Assembly: GCF_030160715.1 (NCBI RefSeq)
Contig: NZ_BSOW01000007.1
Location: forward strand, 227,659-291,658
Length of the DNA: 64,000 bases
Direction of reading: 5' to 3'
Source: Bradyrhizobium iriomotense
Lineage (GTDB): Bacteria > Pseudomonadota > Alphaproteobacteria > Rhizobiales > Xanthobacteraceae
Below are positions 9,691 to 18,065 of the stretch, piece by piece. Numbering within the stretch: position 1 is the first letter of the stretch; each line of letters begins with the position of its first letter. A program made the translations under genes and the position numbers. The notes below the pieces were generated by a model. It was not told where the DNA came from and searched no databases. It worked only from the letters and a program-made list of their open reading frames with translations.

Positions 9691-11139
9691 TCAGCGGCGA
9701 TCGGCCGGCACGAGCTGGTCGAGGTCCGGCAGCATCTCCTTCAGGCGCTTGTTGTACTCATCGTCGGAGAGCGGCGCGGCAGGCGCGCGCGAGGCGGCTT
9801 CCGGTGAAAGGCCGACGCGGGTCAATTGCGGCACGAGCAGGACAAGGAGCAGCAGCAGCCATTGCGCGGCCAGAAACGGCGCCAGTGCGCGCAGGAAGGG
9901 ACGGAAGGCAACCTGCTCCCGCAGCACACCACGCACCATCATCAGCACATAGCCGAACGGCGGCAGCAGGAAGCTCGACTGCAAGGTGAGCAGGACCAGC
10001 ACCGACACCCAGCGCGCATCCGCGACGCGGATCAGGAGCGGCGGAATCACGATCGGCACGATCACGAAGATGATCTCGAAGGCGTCGAGCACGAAGGCCG
10101 AGATCGCGATCACCGCAAGCACGGCGAGCACCGCCGCGATCTCGCCGCCTGGGATCGACGCGACCATCCTGCCGACGAGATCGGCGGTGCCGAGCAGCCG
10201 CAGGATCATCGTGAACGTGGTCGCCGCAAGCAGCAGCGCGAACAAGGCTCCGGTCAGCGCGATGGCGTCACTGAGCACCCTGTTCAGGACTTTCCAGGAC
10301 AGCCGGCCGGTGAGGAGACCGGCGGCAAGCAACGCAAAGGCGCCCATCGCGGCGGCTTCGACCGCATAGAAATAGCCGACGGTGACGCCGCCGAGCAGCG
10401 TGAGCAGGAAGAGAAGCGCGATGACGGCGAGCCAGGCTTCGCCCGCGGTCAGGCGCTCCGGTTTCGGCGGCGTGGGTGCGACGCGGCCGGCGATCCAGGA
10501 CAGCACCAGGCATAGTGCGATGAAGATGCCGCCCGGCACCAGCGCCGCGTGAAAGATATCCTGCGTGTTGACGACGCGGTCGCTGCGGCCGGTGGCCGTC
10601 ACCGCCATGGTGTGGGCCGACAGCATGGCGTCGCTGAGCAGGATCAGCACCAGCGACGGCGGCACCAGCACGCCGAGCGTGGCCGCGACCGCGATCACAG
10701 CGTGACGCACCGGCGCCGCGATCCCCTCCGCGGCCAGCCGCGGCGAGACCACGCGCGAGAGCGCGAGCACGCTGGCGCCGACCGAGCCGTTCATCGGACC
10801 GAGCAAGGCGCCGAGCAGCATGCCCGAGACCAGCAGCGCGGCGGAGCTGCGCGGCAGCACCGCGTTGCCGGCGCGATAGAGCGCATCGGCGACCGGAAGG
10901 CGGTCGAGCAAGAGACCCATGGTCACGTAGAGCGGCAGCGCCTGGAGCAGGTCGTTTTCGAGAAGGTTGATCAGCCGGCTGGGCAGCGCACCCAGCGTCG
11001 CCAGATCGAATGCACCGGACACCACGCCGAGCACGGCGCCACAGGTCGCCATCGCGATCAGGATGACGGCCGCAGGCAGGCCGGTGGAGACGATCGCGAT
11101 GCCGACCAGCACCAGGAGCGCGAGACCAAGCCATGCCAT
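9691..11139 (-). CDS. TRAP transporter large permease (DctM type)
   Basis: The large membrane subunit of a tripartite ATP-independent periplasmic transporter. It has 482 residues, about twelve hydrophobic segments, and family features such as MGLLLDRL, LLGPMNGSVGASVLALSRVV, LGVLVPPSLVLILLSDAM and ISAFVLDAFEIIFVIVPIVIPPLL. The substrate cannot be read from the sequence; the C-terminal tail and GPMNGSVGAS loop resemble the mannitol/chloroaromatic-type permeases. It begins 3 bp after the small permease gene and is surely cotranscribed with it. No periplasmic binding protein (DctP) is nearby, so the substrate-binding subunit must be encoded elsewhere or be missing. Confidence 0.92.
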   Translation of the reverse strand: MAWLGLALLVLVGIAIVSTGLPAAVILIAMATCGAVLGVVSGAFDLATLGALPSRLINLLENDLLQALPLYVTMGLLLDRLPVADALYRAGNAVLPRSSAALLVSGMLLGALLGPMNGSVGASVLALSRVVSPRLAAEGIAAPVRHAVIAVAATLGVLVPPSLVLILLSDAMLSAHTMAVTATGRSDRVVNTQDIFHAALVPGGIFIALCLVLSWIAGRVAPTPPKPERLTAGEAWLAVIALLFLLTLLGGVTVGYFYAVEAAAMGAFALLAAGLLTGRLSWKVLNRVLSDAIALTGALFALLLAATTFTMILRLLGTADLVGRMVASIPGGEIAAVLAVLAVIAISAFVLDAFEIIFVIVPIVIPPLLIRVADARWVSVLVLLTLQSSFLLPPFGYVLMMVRGVLREQVAFRPFLRALAPFLAAQWLLLLLVLLVPQLTRVGLSPEAASRAPAAPLSDDEYNKRLKEMLPDLDQLVPADRR

Positions 11140-11142
11140 CAG

Positions 11143-11628
11143 TCACCCGCCCCCGCGCGGGCGGAAGATGTCGAGAAGCGCCTGGCCGAGAACGAGCACC
11201 GCCAGCAGCAAGAGCGCGATCTTGACCAGGAAGTAGCCGGGGTTGCCGGAGTCCTGGAATGCCTCGAGCTGTCGAACGCTTGAGAAGACGCTTCTATTGC
11301 CCGCGATCAGCACGAACAGCGCCCAGGGCAAGAGGCCGATCGCTGCGCCGAGCCGTATCAGCATCGCCCGCGTGCGCGGAGAATAGTGCCGCGCAAGCAG
11401 ATCGGCCGAAAGATGCGTCCGCGCCCGCGTCGCCGCAGTGACGCTGGCCGCGACAAACAGCGCGAAGGCGATCTGCCCGAGATCATTGGCCTCGCGCGAA
11501 TAGCGCTGAACGAAGTCGCGCAGCGGCCATTGCAGGAAGAGCAGGATGATCAACGGTAGCGCCAGCCATTTGGCCGCGGCGACGATGGCGCCGATCACAC
11601 GATCGAGGCTGCGAAGGAAGATCGTCAT
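11143..11628 (-). CDS. TRAP transporter small permease (DctQ type)
   Basis: A 161-residue membrane protein with four hydrophobic segments: WLALPLIILLFLQWPL, GQIAFALFVAASVTAA, LGAAIGLLPWALFVLIAG and FLVKIALLLLAVLVLGQ. LQWPLRDFVQ is typical of the DctQ family. It pairs with the large permease just downstream to form the membrane part of a TRAP importer driven by a sodium gradient. The ATG at 11628 starts the protein just before the first segment; the frame extends upstream but with non-membrane, arginine-rich sequence. Confidence 0.88.
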   Translation of the reverse strand: MTIFLRSLDRVIGAIVAAAKWLALPLIILLFLQWPLRDFVQRYSREANDLGQIAFALFVAASVTAATRARTHLSADLLARHYSPRTRAMLIRLGAAIGLLPWALFVLIAGNRSVFSSVRQLEAFQDSGNPGYFLVKIALLLLAVLVLGQALLDIFRPRGGG

Positions 11629-11814
11629 GGCGCCACCCGATATCTCGACCAGAGTGGCCTGCCGCCTGACGCGGGACAAGAGCCAAAATTCAAGCCTAGA
11701 TCACTGCTACATCGGTCTGATGCTGAACAGCTTCGATGCTGGCGGCGGAGGCGGTGGCTACGTCATCGGGTCGTTGAGCCTTATGGCTCTTGCAGCTTGT
11801 CGTAGCTGCCGAGT

Positions 11815-12198
11815 TCATTGTCCGCTCCATCCGCTCTTGGGTGGTGTATAGCCATTGCTGTTCCACCAACTCGTGGAACCGCTCGCAGGCGGTTGATAGC
11901 CGCTGTTGCTCCACGCGCTGGTAGGTGGTTGATAGTTATTCCACGCGCTCTGCGGCGGTTGATAGCCATCGCTGTTCCACGAGCTTTGGGGTAGCTGGTG
12001 CCGTGCGGCGTCTTTGCTCCACCAACTATTTGGCACTCGGCTCGGACGGCTCTGCTGGATGGAAAGTCGCTGCTGTGCGATTGATCCGGCACTCGGCATC
12101 TGGTGTTGCGCGCCACCAATGATGATGAGTTGGTCTTGGGCGTAGGATGGTGCAGCCAAGCCAATTGCCGTCGCAGCCGTGATGATTGCTTTGCGCAT
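11815..12198 (-). CDS. Secreted Trp/Gln/Pro-rich repeat protein
   Basis: A 127-residue protein of unknown function. ATG 12198 sits eight bases after a GGGAGG site. A clear Sec signal (RKAIITAATAIGLAAPSYA, then QDQ) precedes a mature chain of about 107 residues. From about residue 60 to the end it is made of imperfect repeats of the type W-N-S-x-G-Y-Q-P-P-x-S-x-W (QSSWNSDGYQPPQSAW, SAWSNSGYQPPASG, SWWNSNGYTPPKSGW). The composition (Trp, Ser, Gln, Pro, Asn, almost no charge) suggests a disordered extracellular or wall-associated peptide. The underlying DNA repeats ttgatagcc and ccacgcgctg show expansion by duplication. Confidence 0.72.
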   Translation of the reverse strand: MRKAIITAATAIGLAAPSYAQDQLIIIGGAQHQMPSAGSIAQQRLSIQQSRPSRVPNSWWSKDAARHQLPQSSWNSDGYQPPQSAWNNYQPPTSAWSNSGYQPPASGSTSWWNSNGYTPPKSGWSGQ

Positions 12199-12452
12199 CA
12201 ATTCGCCCTCCCGGTTAGATGGGGATGGGCGTTAACGATAGCTCCATTGGGCCGCGCCTTCTAGTGATTCCCGGGCCGAAGGCTAATTTGATGCGTCGTC
12301 CCAGTAAAAAAGCTCGCGCTGCCTATTTCCGAACCACTTTGCTCTTCTGAAATGCGGCGCGTTAGGGGTACTCCCTGGTTCACTCGCGCGAAGGAGCAGT
12401 AGGCTCGGGTATGTTCTTGGCCGATCGAGGTTGCGGAACGAGACGAGGGAAT

Positions 12453-12935
12453 ATGATCTTAAGCACCCACGCAGTAGTCGGCGGCGCCATCGCTAGCCTG
12501 TTCCCGTCGCACCCAATCCTCGTTGCGGTTGCGGCCTTCGCAAGCCACTTTGCGATCGACGCGATTCCGCATTGGGATTATCCGCTTCGAGCGATCAGGC
12601 TAAAGCCGGGCGCCGACAATCGCCGCCTGTTAGATCCGAGGTTTTTGCGCGATCTGGCCCTTATCGGCTTCGATGCTTGCGCGGGTCTATTGATAGCAAC
12701 TTGGCTTTTCGCAACACCCGCAACGATTGGAGTGATCGTGCTCGGCGCCCTCGCGGGCATGATGCCTGACCCCCTGCGGGTCGTGCACAGGGTTCTTCCG
12801 AAGCAGCCTCTGACGACCCTACAGCGTTTGCATAGATGGACCCACACGAAGCGGAGGCTTCGTTGGCCGCTCGGCATCAGCTCGCAAGCACTCTTTGCCG
12901 CATCCGTATCCTGGATAGTTTTGACCGTTGGCTGA
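12453..12935 (+). CDS. Small integral membrane protein, YdjM/hydrolase-like
   Basis: A 160-residue membrane protein. It begins MILSTHAVVGGAIASLF and continues with FASHFAIDAIPHWDYPLR, a His/Asp-rich pattern (H-x-x-x-x, SHxxxDxxPHWD) shared with the inner-membrane putative metal-dependent hydrolases of the YdjM/DUF457 kind. Three hydrophobic stretches are visible (LVAVAAFASHFAI, ACAGLLIATWLFA, ALFAASVSWIVLTVG). The ATG at 12453 follows GAGGGAAT. A small GTG-start gene follows 32 bp downstream. Activity is unproven. Confidence 0.68.
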   Translation: MILSTHAVVGGAIASLFPSHPILVAVAAFASHFAIDAIPHWDYPLRAIRLKPGADNRRLLDPRFLRDLALIGFDACAGLLIATWLFATPATIGVIVLGALAGMMPDPLRVVHRVLPKQPLTTLQRLHRWTHTKRRLRWPLGISSQALFAASVSWIVLTVG

Positions 12936-12967
12936 GGAAGCAACGTGCGATAAGGGGAGGAAGGACC

Positions 12968-13207
12968 GTGGATCACGACAAACTCAACGATCGCCTCACG
13001 CATCTAGAGGGGCAAGTGTCCCGATTGCTAATCGCCCTTTGCTGCGCGCTTAGCGTCATCCTCGTGTTCATTTTCTATGACCGACGACCCTATTTTTTCG
13101 ATCAGGATGCGGGTGACGCCGTCGTAAGGATGATCGGTACCGTCGCATCATCTTTCGTTGTGGGCTGGCCAATCGTGAGATGGGTTGTCGGCAAAAAGTC
13201 GGAATAA
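12968..13207 (+). CDS. Small hypothetical membrane protein
   Basis: A 79-residue protein starting at a GTG with a very strong site (GGGGAGGAAGGA) eight bases upstream. It has an amphipathic N-terminal helix (DHDKLNDRLTHLEGQVSRLL) with coiled-coil spacing, a membrane span (IALCCALSVILVFIFY), a short loop with DRRPYFFDQDAGD, and a second hydrophobic stretch (MIGTVASSFVVGWPIVRWVV). No family is recognised. It probably shares a transcript with the membrane protein just upstream. Confidence 0.6.
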   Translation: MDHDKLNDRLTHLEGQVSRLLIALCCALSVILVFIFYDRRPYFFDQDAGDAVVRMIGTVASSFVVGWPIVRWVVGKKSE

Positions 13208-13419
13208 CGCTATCCGATGACGCACTTGGTACCGTCCTAATTTGAACACTCGCAAACCGCGATTAGGCCACTTCAAGTTCTGCTCATGGTCTAACGGGCG
13301 TTCAGCGTTTGTGACGCCGTCTAAAGGATACCGGCAACGGTTACACGACGATATGACCCGCGAGGGCAACAGCAGGTCGCTAGTTCTCCAGATGCGCATG
13401 CCATCTCGGAGGATTTTTG

Positions 13420-13679
13420 ATGCTGCAATCACGACGTGGATTTCTGATCGGCGCCGGTGCCGTGCTGACGACGACATTCGTGAAGGACGCGCGCTCCTTC
13501 ATTCAACGGACGAGCCAGCCACTGCTAGCGTCACCTTCGCACGTGGTCGAGACTATGTATTGGCATGAAATTCCCGACGAGGGCTATCAACTTACGCTCG
13601 GCCGTGGAGCATTGCGCCGCCCCCGCCGACGTGGAGAGAATTTTTCGTGAGCGAGGGCATCCCGCACCAAACAAGGTGA
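13420..13679 (+). pseudogene. Tat-signal small protein, probably frameshifted
   Basis: ATG 13420 follows a GGAGG site. The N-terminus (QSRRGFLIGAGAVLTTTF) is a twin-arginine signal. The frame stops at 13650 after an Arg-rich tail (RRPRRRGENFS) that does not look natural. In a second frame from about 13600 to the stop at 13679 the sequence reads PWSIAPPPPTWREFFVSEG. This is protein-like and would follow smoothly after LTLG if one base were added. I infer a one-base deletion near 13600-13606. The intact product would be a short exported protein of unknown function. Confidence 0.5.
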
Positions 13680-13708
13680 GCAGCAGCGACGGGGTATGAG
13701 TTATGGCG

Positions 13709-14515
13709 TCAACTGTCCTCCGTCGGCATGGTCCGGCGCCACCGAGTAATCTTGGCCGACAGCTTATGCCTAGCCTGATGGGCCAATCGCCCAAGTCTTG
13801 CGGGGATCAGAAAAGGCGTATTGGCGGCATAGGCGTGATATTCAGGAAACGCCAGCCTTAGAATGGCTTCTTCGTTGATCATTCGCCGACATTGAATGAT
13901 CGCAACCACAACGGCGATGAGTACGGCAAGCGGTGAAAGCACCTGTAGTGTGACACCGACCAAGGCAACACCCTCACAGAGGTAGAGCGGATGCCGGACG
14001 ATTCGATAAGGCCCTTCTGTCACCAAATGCCTTGCCTCCGCCAGAATGCTGAAGGATTTGCCCAACCAGCGGAGCACCACGAAAGCAAGCGAGGCACCCA
14101 CCAGGATCAACGTCGTGGACAGAGCCGACCAAATAGGGCCCAGTTCTGCCTTCGGAAGAAAAGCGAGTGCTATGCTCAGGGACGCGCCTAGCAATGCCGA
14201 GATGCGCGGCTCGATGCCCTTCGACTTCCGTATCGGGACCAGCCGGGTAATCGTTGTCAGTGCTATCAGGGTGAGGACCAGGACGTTCGCAACGCAAGCC
14301 GCGATCAATAGCAGCTCATGGATGCTGTCCAACGGAAGCAGGCGAGGAATGCTGGCGACACTGATGAGAGCAAACCCGCCATAGATGACGACGATTGCTG
14401 CTCTTGAGGTCCAATCCAGCCAAAGATTGACACCGCAATCGGCTATCCCGTTCTCGCCCGTTGGGGCGTTCACCTGGGCGAGCTTTACGTCAGTCACAGT
14501 GCTGACCTCGCTCAT
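13709..14515 (-). CDS. Isoprenylcysteine methyltransferase (ICMT)-type membrane protein
   Basis: A 268-residue integral membrane protein. The C-terminal half carries the phospholipid/isoprenylcysteine methyltransferase signature: VTEGPYRIVRHPLYLCEG, then NEEAILRLAFPEYHAYAANTPFLIP, where the RHPxY and E-x-x-L-x-x-x-F-x-x-Y positions bind S-adenosylmethionine. Five hydrophobic segments are visible. The substrate in bacteria is unknown. The longer frame starting at 14623 runs through the 49-bp palindromic repeat, so the ATG at 14515 is preferred. Confidence 0.75.
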   Translation of the reverse strand: MSEVSTVTDVKLAQVNAPTGENGIADCGVNLWLDWTSRAAIVVIYGGFALISVASIPRLLPLDSIHELLLIAACVANVLVLTLIALTTITRLVPIRKSKGIEPRISALLGASLSIALAFLPKAELGPIWSALSTTLILVGASLAFVVLRWLGKSFSILAEARHLVTEGPYRIVRHPLYLCEGVALVGVTLQVLSPLAVLIAVVVAIIQCRRMINEEAILRLAFPEYHAYAANTPFLIPARLGRLAHQARHKLSAKITRWRRTMPTEDS

Positions 14516-14532
14516 TGAGGTTCGTCTTACTA

Positions 14533-14581
14533 GAGCACGATCCGGAAAAGTGTGCAGCGGTTTTCCGAAAAGATCGTGCTC
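14533..14581. repeat. 49-bp interspersed palindrome (copy 1)
   Basis: Begins gagcacgatccggaaaag and ends gaaaagatcgtgctc. The arms pair perfectly over about ten bases at the outside and again around cggaaaa/ttttccg. A second copy in the reverse sense lies at 56775-56823. It resembles small palindromic elements scattered through Bradyrhizobium genomes. Confidence 0.8.
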
Positions 14582-14591
14582 AAACAAGGAG

Positions 14592-14633
14592 CTAAAGCGC
14601 GATGACGATTCAACCAAATTCATCGCGCTTTAG
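14592..14633. repeat. 42-bp palindrome adjoining the 49-bp element
   Basis: ctaaagcgcgatgacgatt is followed by its near-reverse complement ending catcgcgctttag. It lies ten bases from the 49-bp palindrome; the pair form one composite element of about 100 bp. Noncoding. It could fold at the RNA level upstream of the ICMT-type gene. Confidence 0.7.
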
Positions 14634-14851
14634 ACGCTACGCCTCCGGGGAAATCAATTGGCCCAGCCAACCTCAGGGCAGCTGGTCCGATGCGTTTCGC
14701 ATCTCCCGCCGGAGGCCCGCGGCCTCATGTCGCAGGCGGCAGAGGGCGGTCTTGGCGGCCCGGAACCCGGCGCGCAACCTTGCGAGCGAACCGTTGCAGG
14801 GCTGGTGCGACTAATAGATTGAGTTCCCGCGGCGGGACAAGCGCGGGCGTC

Positions 14852-14896
14852 GTGATCTCGATCACGACTCGTGACCTCAGTCGCGACTCGTGACCT
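14852..14896. promoter_or_regulatory. Possible operator upstream of the caspase-like gene
   Basis: gtgatctcgatcac at 14852-14865 is a perfect inverted repeat. It is followed by two direct copies of cgactcgtgacct (14865-14877 and 14884-14896) spaced 19 bp apart. The cluster lies 76-120 bp before the ATG at 14972, a position fitting a regulator-binding site. Function is inference. Confidence 0.35.
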
Positions 14897-14971
14897 TGCT
14901 CACAATACTGCGCGCGAGTTCCTGCTAAGGTGGCGATTGGACGGCGAATTCTTTCAGTTGTTGGCATCGTC

Positions 14972-16693
14972 ATGCGCAGCCTGTTCAGATCTTGCCCGTT
15001 GCTCCTTGTCTTGGCGCTAGTTCTGGTCGCCCAACCCGCCTTTGCCGGAAAGCGCGTCGCGCTTGTAATCGCCAATTCCGCGTATCAGAACGCGCCACCA
15101 CTTCCGAACCCCGTCAACGACGGCGCGCTGATCGCGAAGATGTTGCAGGATGCTGGTTTTGACGTGGTCGATTCCCGTTACGACCTGCCGGCGCTGGAGA
15201 CGCGGCGCGCCTTGCGAGACTTCGCCAACGCGGTGCGCGATGCCGATATCGCGGTGGTCTATTACGCCGGGCACGGCATCGAGGTCGATGGTGCGAATTA
15301 CTTGATTCCGGTCGACGCCAAGCTCGAGCGCGACGCCGACGTATACGATGAAACTCTTTCGCTGGATCGCGTCCTGGTCGCAGTCGATCCGGCAAAGCAG
15401 CTTCGTCTTGTGATCCTTGACGCCTGCCGCGACAATCCCTTCACCAGGTCCATGAAGCGCGCGCTGGCCTCGCGCGGCATCGGGAGAGGACTCGCCCAGA
15501 TCGAGCCAAGCATTCCCAACACGCTGGTCGCCTATTCGGCGAAGGCCGGCTCCACGGCACAGGACGGCGACGGCAGCAACAGCCCGTTCACGATCGCGTT
15601 GTCGCAGCGTCTGACGACGCCAGGTCTCGACGTGCGCCGTGCCCTCGGTTTCGTGCGCGACGATGTGCTGAAAAGCACCGGCAACAGGCAGGAGCCGTTC
15701 GTCTACGGCTCGCTCGGCGGCGAGGATGTGCCGCTGGTCCCGGTCAAGGCCGCGCCGAGTGCGTCGTCCGCGCCCCCTCCGCAGGCCGAGATGCGGCACG
15801 ATTATGAACTCGCGCTGCAGATCGGCAACAAGGAGGCATTCAACTTTTTTCTCGCCCAGTATCCAGACGGCTACTACGCAAATCTGGCAAAGCTTCAGCT
15901 GGCCAAAATTGCTGCGGAAGAGACGCGCGCCGCGGCGACCGAAAAAGCGCGTCTGGCCCAGCAGGAGCAGGCACGGCTCGCCTATGAGGGCGCTCAACAG
16001 TTGCAGCTGGCCAAGGCGGCCTCGGACCTGAGAGCAGCCGAAGATGCTCGTGTCGCCGCCGAGAAGGCCAAGGAAACAGCACAAGAGCAAGCCGCTCAGG
16101 CCGAGCAGAGGCGTGCCGCAGCCGATGCCGCTGCCGCCAAAAACGTCGCACCAGTCTCGCCAGACCGGCCGCGAGAGACGAAAGTGGATGCAAAAATCGC
16201 GGCATTGCCCGCTCCGGAAGCGCCAGCGCCGCCACCGCAGGCCGAAGTTGCAAAATTAGTACAGGCCGAGTTGCGCCGCGTCGGCTGCTTCACTGGATCA
16301 GCCAATGGGGAGTGGGATGCGGCGTCACGCCGTTCGCTTGAGCTGTTCAACCAGCACGCCGGCACCAAGTTCGATGTCAAGGCCGCCAGCGTCGACGTGC
16401 TTGATGCGATCAAGCTCAAGCCGGCGCGCGTTTGTCCGTTGATTTGCGCATCCGGCTTCAAACGCGACGGCGATCGCTGTGTCAGGATTGCCTGCGCCCC
16501 AGGTTACTTTGTCAATGACGACAATGAATGCGAGAAGCGTAAGGTGCGTCAATCCCCGTCCGCGAGGTATGATCGCAGCCCGTCCGCAAGGCAAGAGCGC
16601 AGGGAGGCTCCGGCAACGCCCAAGGCCGAGGCCAGCGCGGGCGACAAGCCGAAAGGCGGCGGAATGCCATTCATACCGTTCTTTTTGCCCTGA
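14972..16693 (+). CDS. Secreted caspase-fold (peptidase C14-like) protein
   Basis: A 573-residue exported protein. The signal peptide (LLLVLALVLVAQPAFA) is followed by a caspase p20-like domain at about residues 25-260, starting KRVALVIANSAYQ. The catalytic His lies in YYAGHGIEVDG and the Cys in ILDACRDNPF, both intact, so a cysteine peptidase is plausible. Residues 300-420 form an Ala/Glu/Lys/Gln-rich helical, coiled-coil-like region. A peptidoglycan-binding-like repeat follows (VQAELRRVGCFTGSANGEWD), then a Cys-containing segment (CPLICASGFKRDGDRC) and a basic tail. Bacterial relatives are called metacaspase-like, and their targets are mostly unknown. ATG 14972 gives a proper signal peptide; a GTG at 14930 is possible. 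No operon partner. Confidence 0.85.
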   Translation: MRSLFRSCPLLLVLALVLVAQPAFAGKRVALVIANSAYQNAPPLPNPVNDGALIAKMLQDAGFDVVDSRYDLPALETRRALRDFANAVRDADIAVVYYAGHGIEVDGANYLIPVDAKLERDADVYDETLSLDRVLVAVDPAKQLRLVILDACRDNPFTRSMKRALASRGIGRGLAQIEPSIPNTLVAYSAKAGSTAQDGDGSNSPFTIALSQRLTTPGLDVRRALGFVRDDVLKSTGNRQEPFVYGSLGGEDVPLVPVKAAPSASSAPPPQAEMRHDYELALQIGNKEAFNFFLAQYPDGYYANLAKLQLAKIAAEETRAAATEKARLAQQEQARLAYEGAQQLQLAKAASDLRAAEDARVAAEKAKETAQEQAAQAEQRRAAADAAAAKNVAPVSPDRPRETKVDAKIAALPAPEAPAPPPQAEVAKLVQAELRRVGCFTGSANGEWDAASRRSLELFNQHAGTKFDVKAASVDVLDAIKLKPARVCPLICASGFKRDGDRCVRIACAPGYFVNDDNECEKRKVRQSPSARYDRSPSARQERREAPATPKAEASAGDKPKGGGMPFIPFFLP

Positions 16694-17168
16694 AGATCTT
16701 GTGCTCACCTTGCTTCAAGAGGTATGCGCGCCAGCGCCCACCGAGGGTGCGTGCATCAGCTCGAAACGCTCACTCGCTAGGAAAACCCGATCCTTATCAA
16801 AAAGCAGCTCGCCGATCGGCGCCCTGCAGACGGGCAGTGACAACAGCTCTTACAGGCCCGAGTCGTTCCGCAGTTCACCACCACCGCTCGGCGTCCAAGT
16901 TGCTAGGACCTTCGAAGTTTTTGCGCCTCCGTCCCTCTCGCTTGAGCGAGAGAGATCCAAACCGGCGCCCTAGTAAGCCATTGGTCTTGCGGGAATCCCG
17001 TACTAGACCAATTTTGCGGGTCCTAAGATTCGGAGAAAATTCGGTTCTCCAGATATATCCAGCTCACAGTTGGATGGATGATGGGAGTTCTCCGCCGATA
17101 AAAATGCAGGAAAGCGGCCGCATTTCTGGCCTGTCTCCAGATCGAATTACGAGATGATTTTGGTGGCG
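16694..17168. other. Gene-free interval before the integrated element
   Basis: 475 bp with frames of poor protein character. I see no RNA gene or clear repeat here. It may be the original flank of the tRNA-Ser locus, separated from it by the element. Confidence 0.5.
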
Positions 17169-17198
17169 TGGCGGAGAGAGTGCCCGCCGAACCCACGG
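17169..17198. other. Distal attachment site (degenerate tRNA-Ser 3' end)
   Basis: tggcggagagagtg at 17169-17182 and aacccacgg at 17190-17198 match the tRNA-Ser 3' end at 30517-30530 and 30538-30546 exactly, with the same seven-base gap. The seven bases differ (cccgccg against ggattcg). This is what remains of the original tRNA end, free to drift once the element restored a functional end on its other side. Confidence 0.7.
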
Positions 17199-17247
17199 CG
17201 GATGTCAGCGTAGTTTCAATTACTTGGGTATGCGCTCGGGAGCGCCG

Positions 17248-17266
17248 CTGTACATTTTACTGTACG
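17248..17266. repeat. TGTAC-type end repeat, left copy
   Basis: ctgtacattttactgtacg contains the inverted pair GTACA/TGTAC and matches 30371-30389 at 16 of 19 positions in the same orientation. It lies 66 bp inside the left att site. It is a candidate arm-type site for the integrase or its directionality factor. Confidence 0.5.
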
Positions 17267-17318
17267 CTTCTGGAGCGGCGTTTTGCTGTTTTGCTCCCAA
17301 AGGAATGGGAGAGGCATA

Positions 17319-17412
17319 GGGGTCACAGGGGGTGTTTGTCTTTTTGCGAGGAAGAACAAACTGGATAAGTGACCCCTGTGCCCTCCCCTGTGACCCCCTG
17401 TGCCCCCTGTGC
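17319..17412. repeat. CCCCTGTG repeat array, left end
   Basis: Exact CCCCTGTG occurs at 17373-17380, 17385-17392, 17395-17402 and 17404-17411, and reversed (CACAGGGG) at 17324-17331. Spacing in the forward run is 9-12 bp. The same motif is clustered just inside the right end. Clustered sites at both ends suggest DNA-binding sites for recombination or replication. Confidence 0.7.
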
Positions 17413-17483
17413 CGTGGAGGTACACACGCGCGGGTGTTTGGTACGGTTGACGCGAACACCGATTGCGTTTTGGTTTCACACCT

Positions 17484-18065
17484 ATGTCAGGCGCGTTCGG
17501 CTTGCTCACTGATCAACATGCCACGCACTTCCCGCCCGATCGTCTCGTGGAGAACCGGGCGCGGCTCTGCTCGTTCGCGCTCCACCGTGCCGGCGCGTTC
17601 GCGGCCGACGGCGTCGTGACGGAGGTCAGGTGGGGTGACGGGGGCCGCCGCCTCGCCAGACAGGCGCCCGACATTTTGCTCGGCGACATCCGCATTGCCG
17701 TCGTGTGGGACGAACTGAAGCGGCCGTGGTTCCTGTGTCCGCGATGCCAGCGCCGATGTCGGCATCTCTATTTCGACGAGATCGCCTGCCGGACCTGTTG
17801 TGCAGGCGGTCTCGACTATGCCAGCCGTCACGTGCATCGCTCAACGCCCGGCGTCCACCGCATTGCGCGCTGGCGGCGACAGCTCGTCGGACTTGGCGTC
17901 GACGCGCGCCCGTTCGAGCCGCTGCCGATGAATTCGCGATCGACTCGCGTCCGTCGCCTCGTTGCGAAGATCATCGCCGAGGAGAACGCGCTGATTGGTC
18001 ATCTCGGCGGCGTGAACCGCGACCTCCACCGCCGCGCCCGGCGTCGTGGTATGCTGCCGAAATGA
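17484..18065 (+). CDS. Zinc-ribbon protein of unknown function
   Basis: A 193-residue protein carried by the element. The central part (about residues 80-115) has two CxxC pairs: RPWFLCPRCQRRCRHLY, then DEIACRTCCAGGLDYASRH. This forms a classic four-cysteine zinc ribbon of the kind seen in phage and plasmid DNA-binding proteins. The C-terminus is rich in Arg and His. The ATG at 17484 is used; the frame extends to a TTG at 17463. Its last codon overlaps the next gene (ATGA at 18062-18065), so the two are translationally coupled. Confidence 0.65.
   Translation: MSGAFGLLTDQHATHFPPDRLVENRARLCSFALHRAGAFAADGVVTEVRWGDGGRRLARQAPDILLGDIRIAVVWDELKRPWFLCPRCQRRCRHLYFDEIACRTCCAGGLDYASRHVHRSTPGVHRIARWRRQLVGLGVDARPFEPLPMNSRSTRVRRLVAKIIAEENALIGHLGGVNRDLHRRARRRGMLPK

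Noticed and set aside
16699..17157. Plus-strand frame before the element
   Set aside because: Arg/Ser/Pro-rich and without start signals; no recognisable sequence.
17319..17412. CRISPR array
   Set aside because: The repeats are only 8 bp with 1-4 bp between copies and no spacers; they are short binding-site-like motifs.
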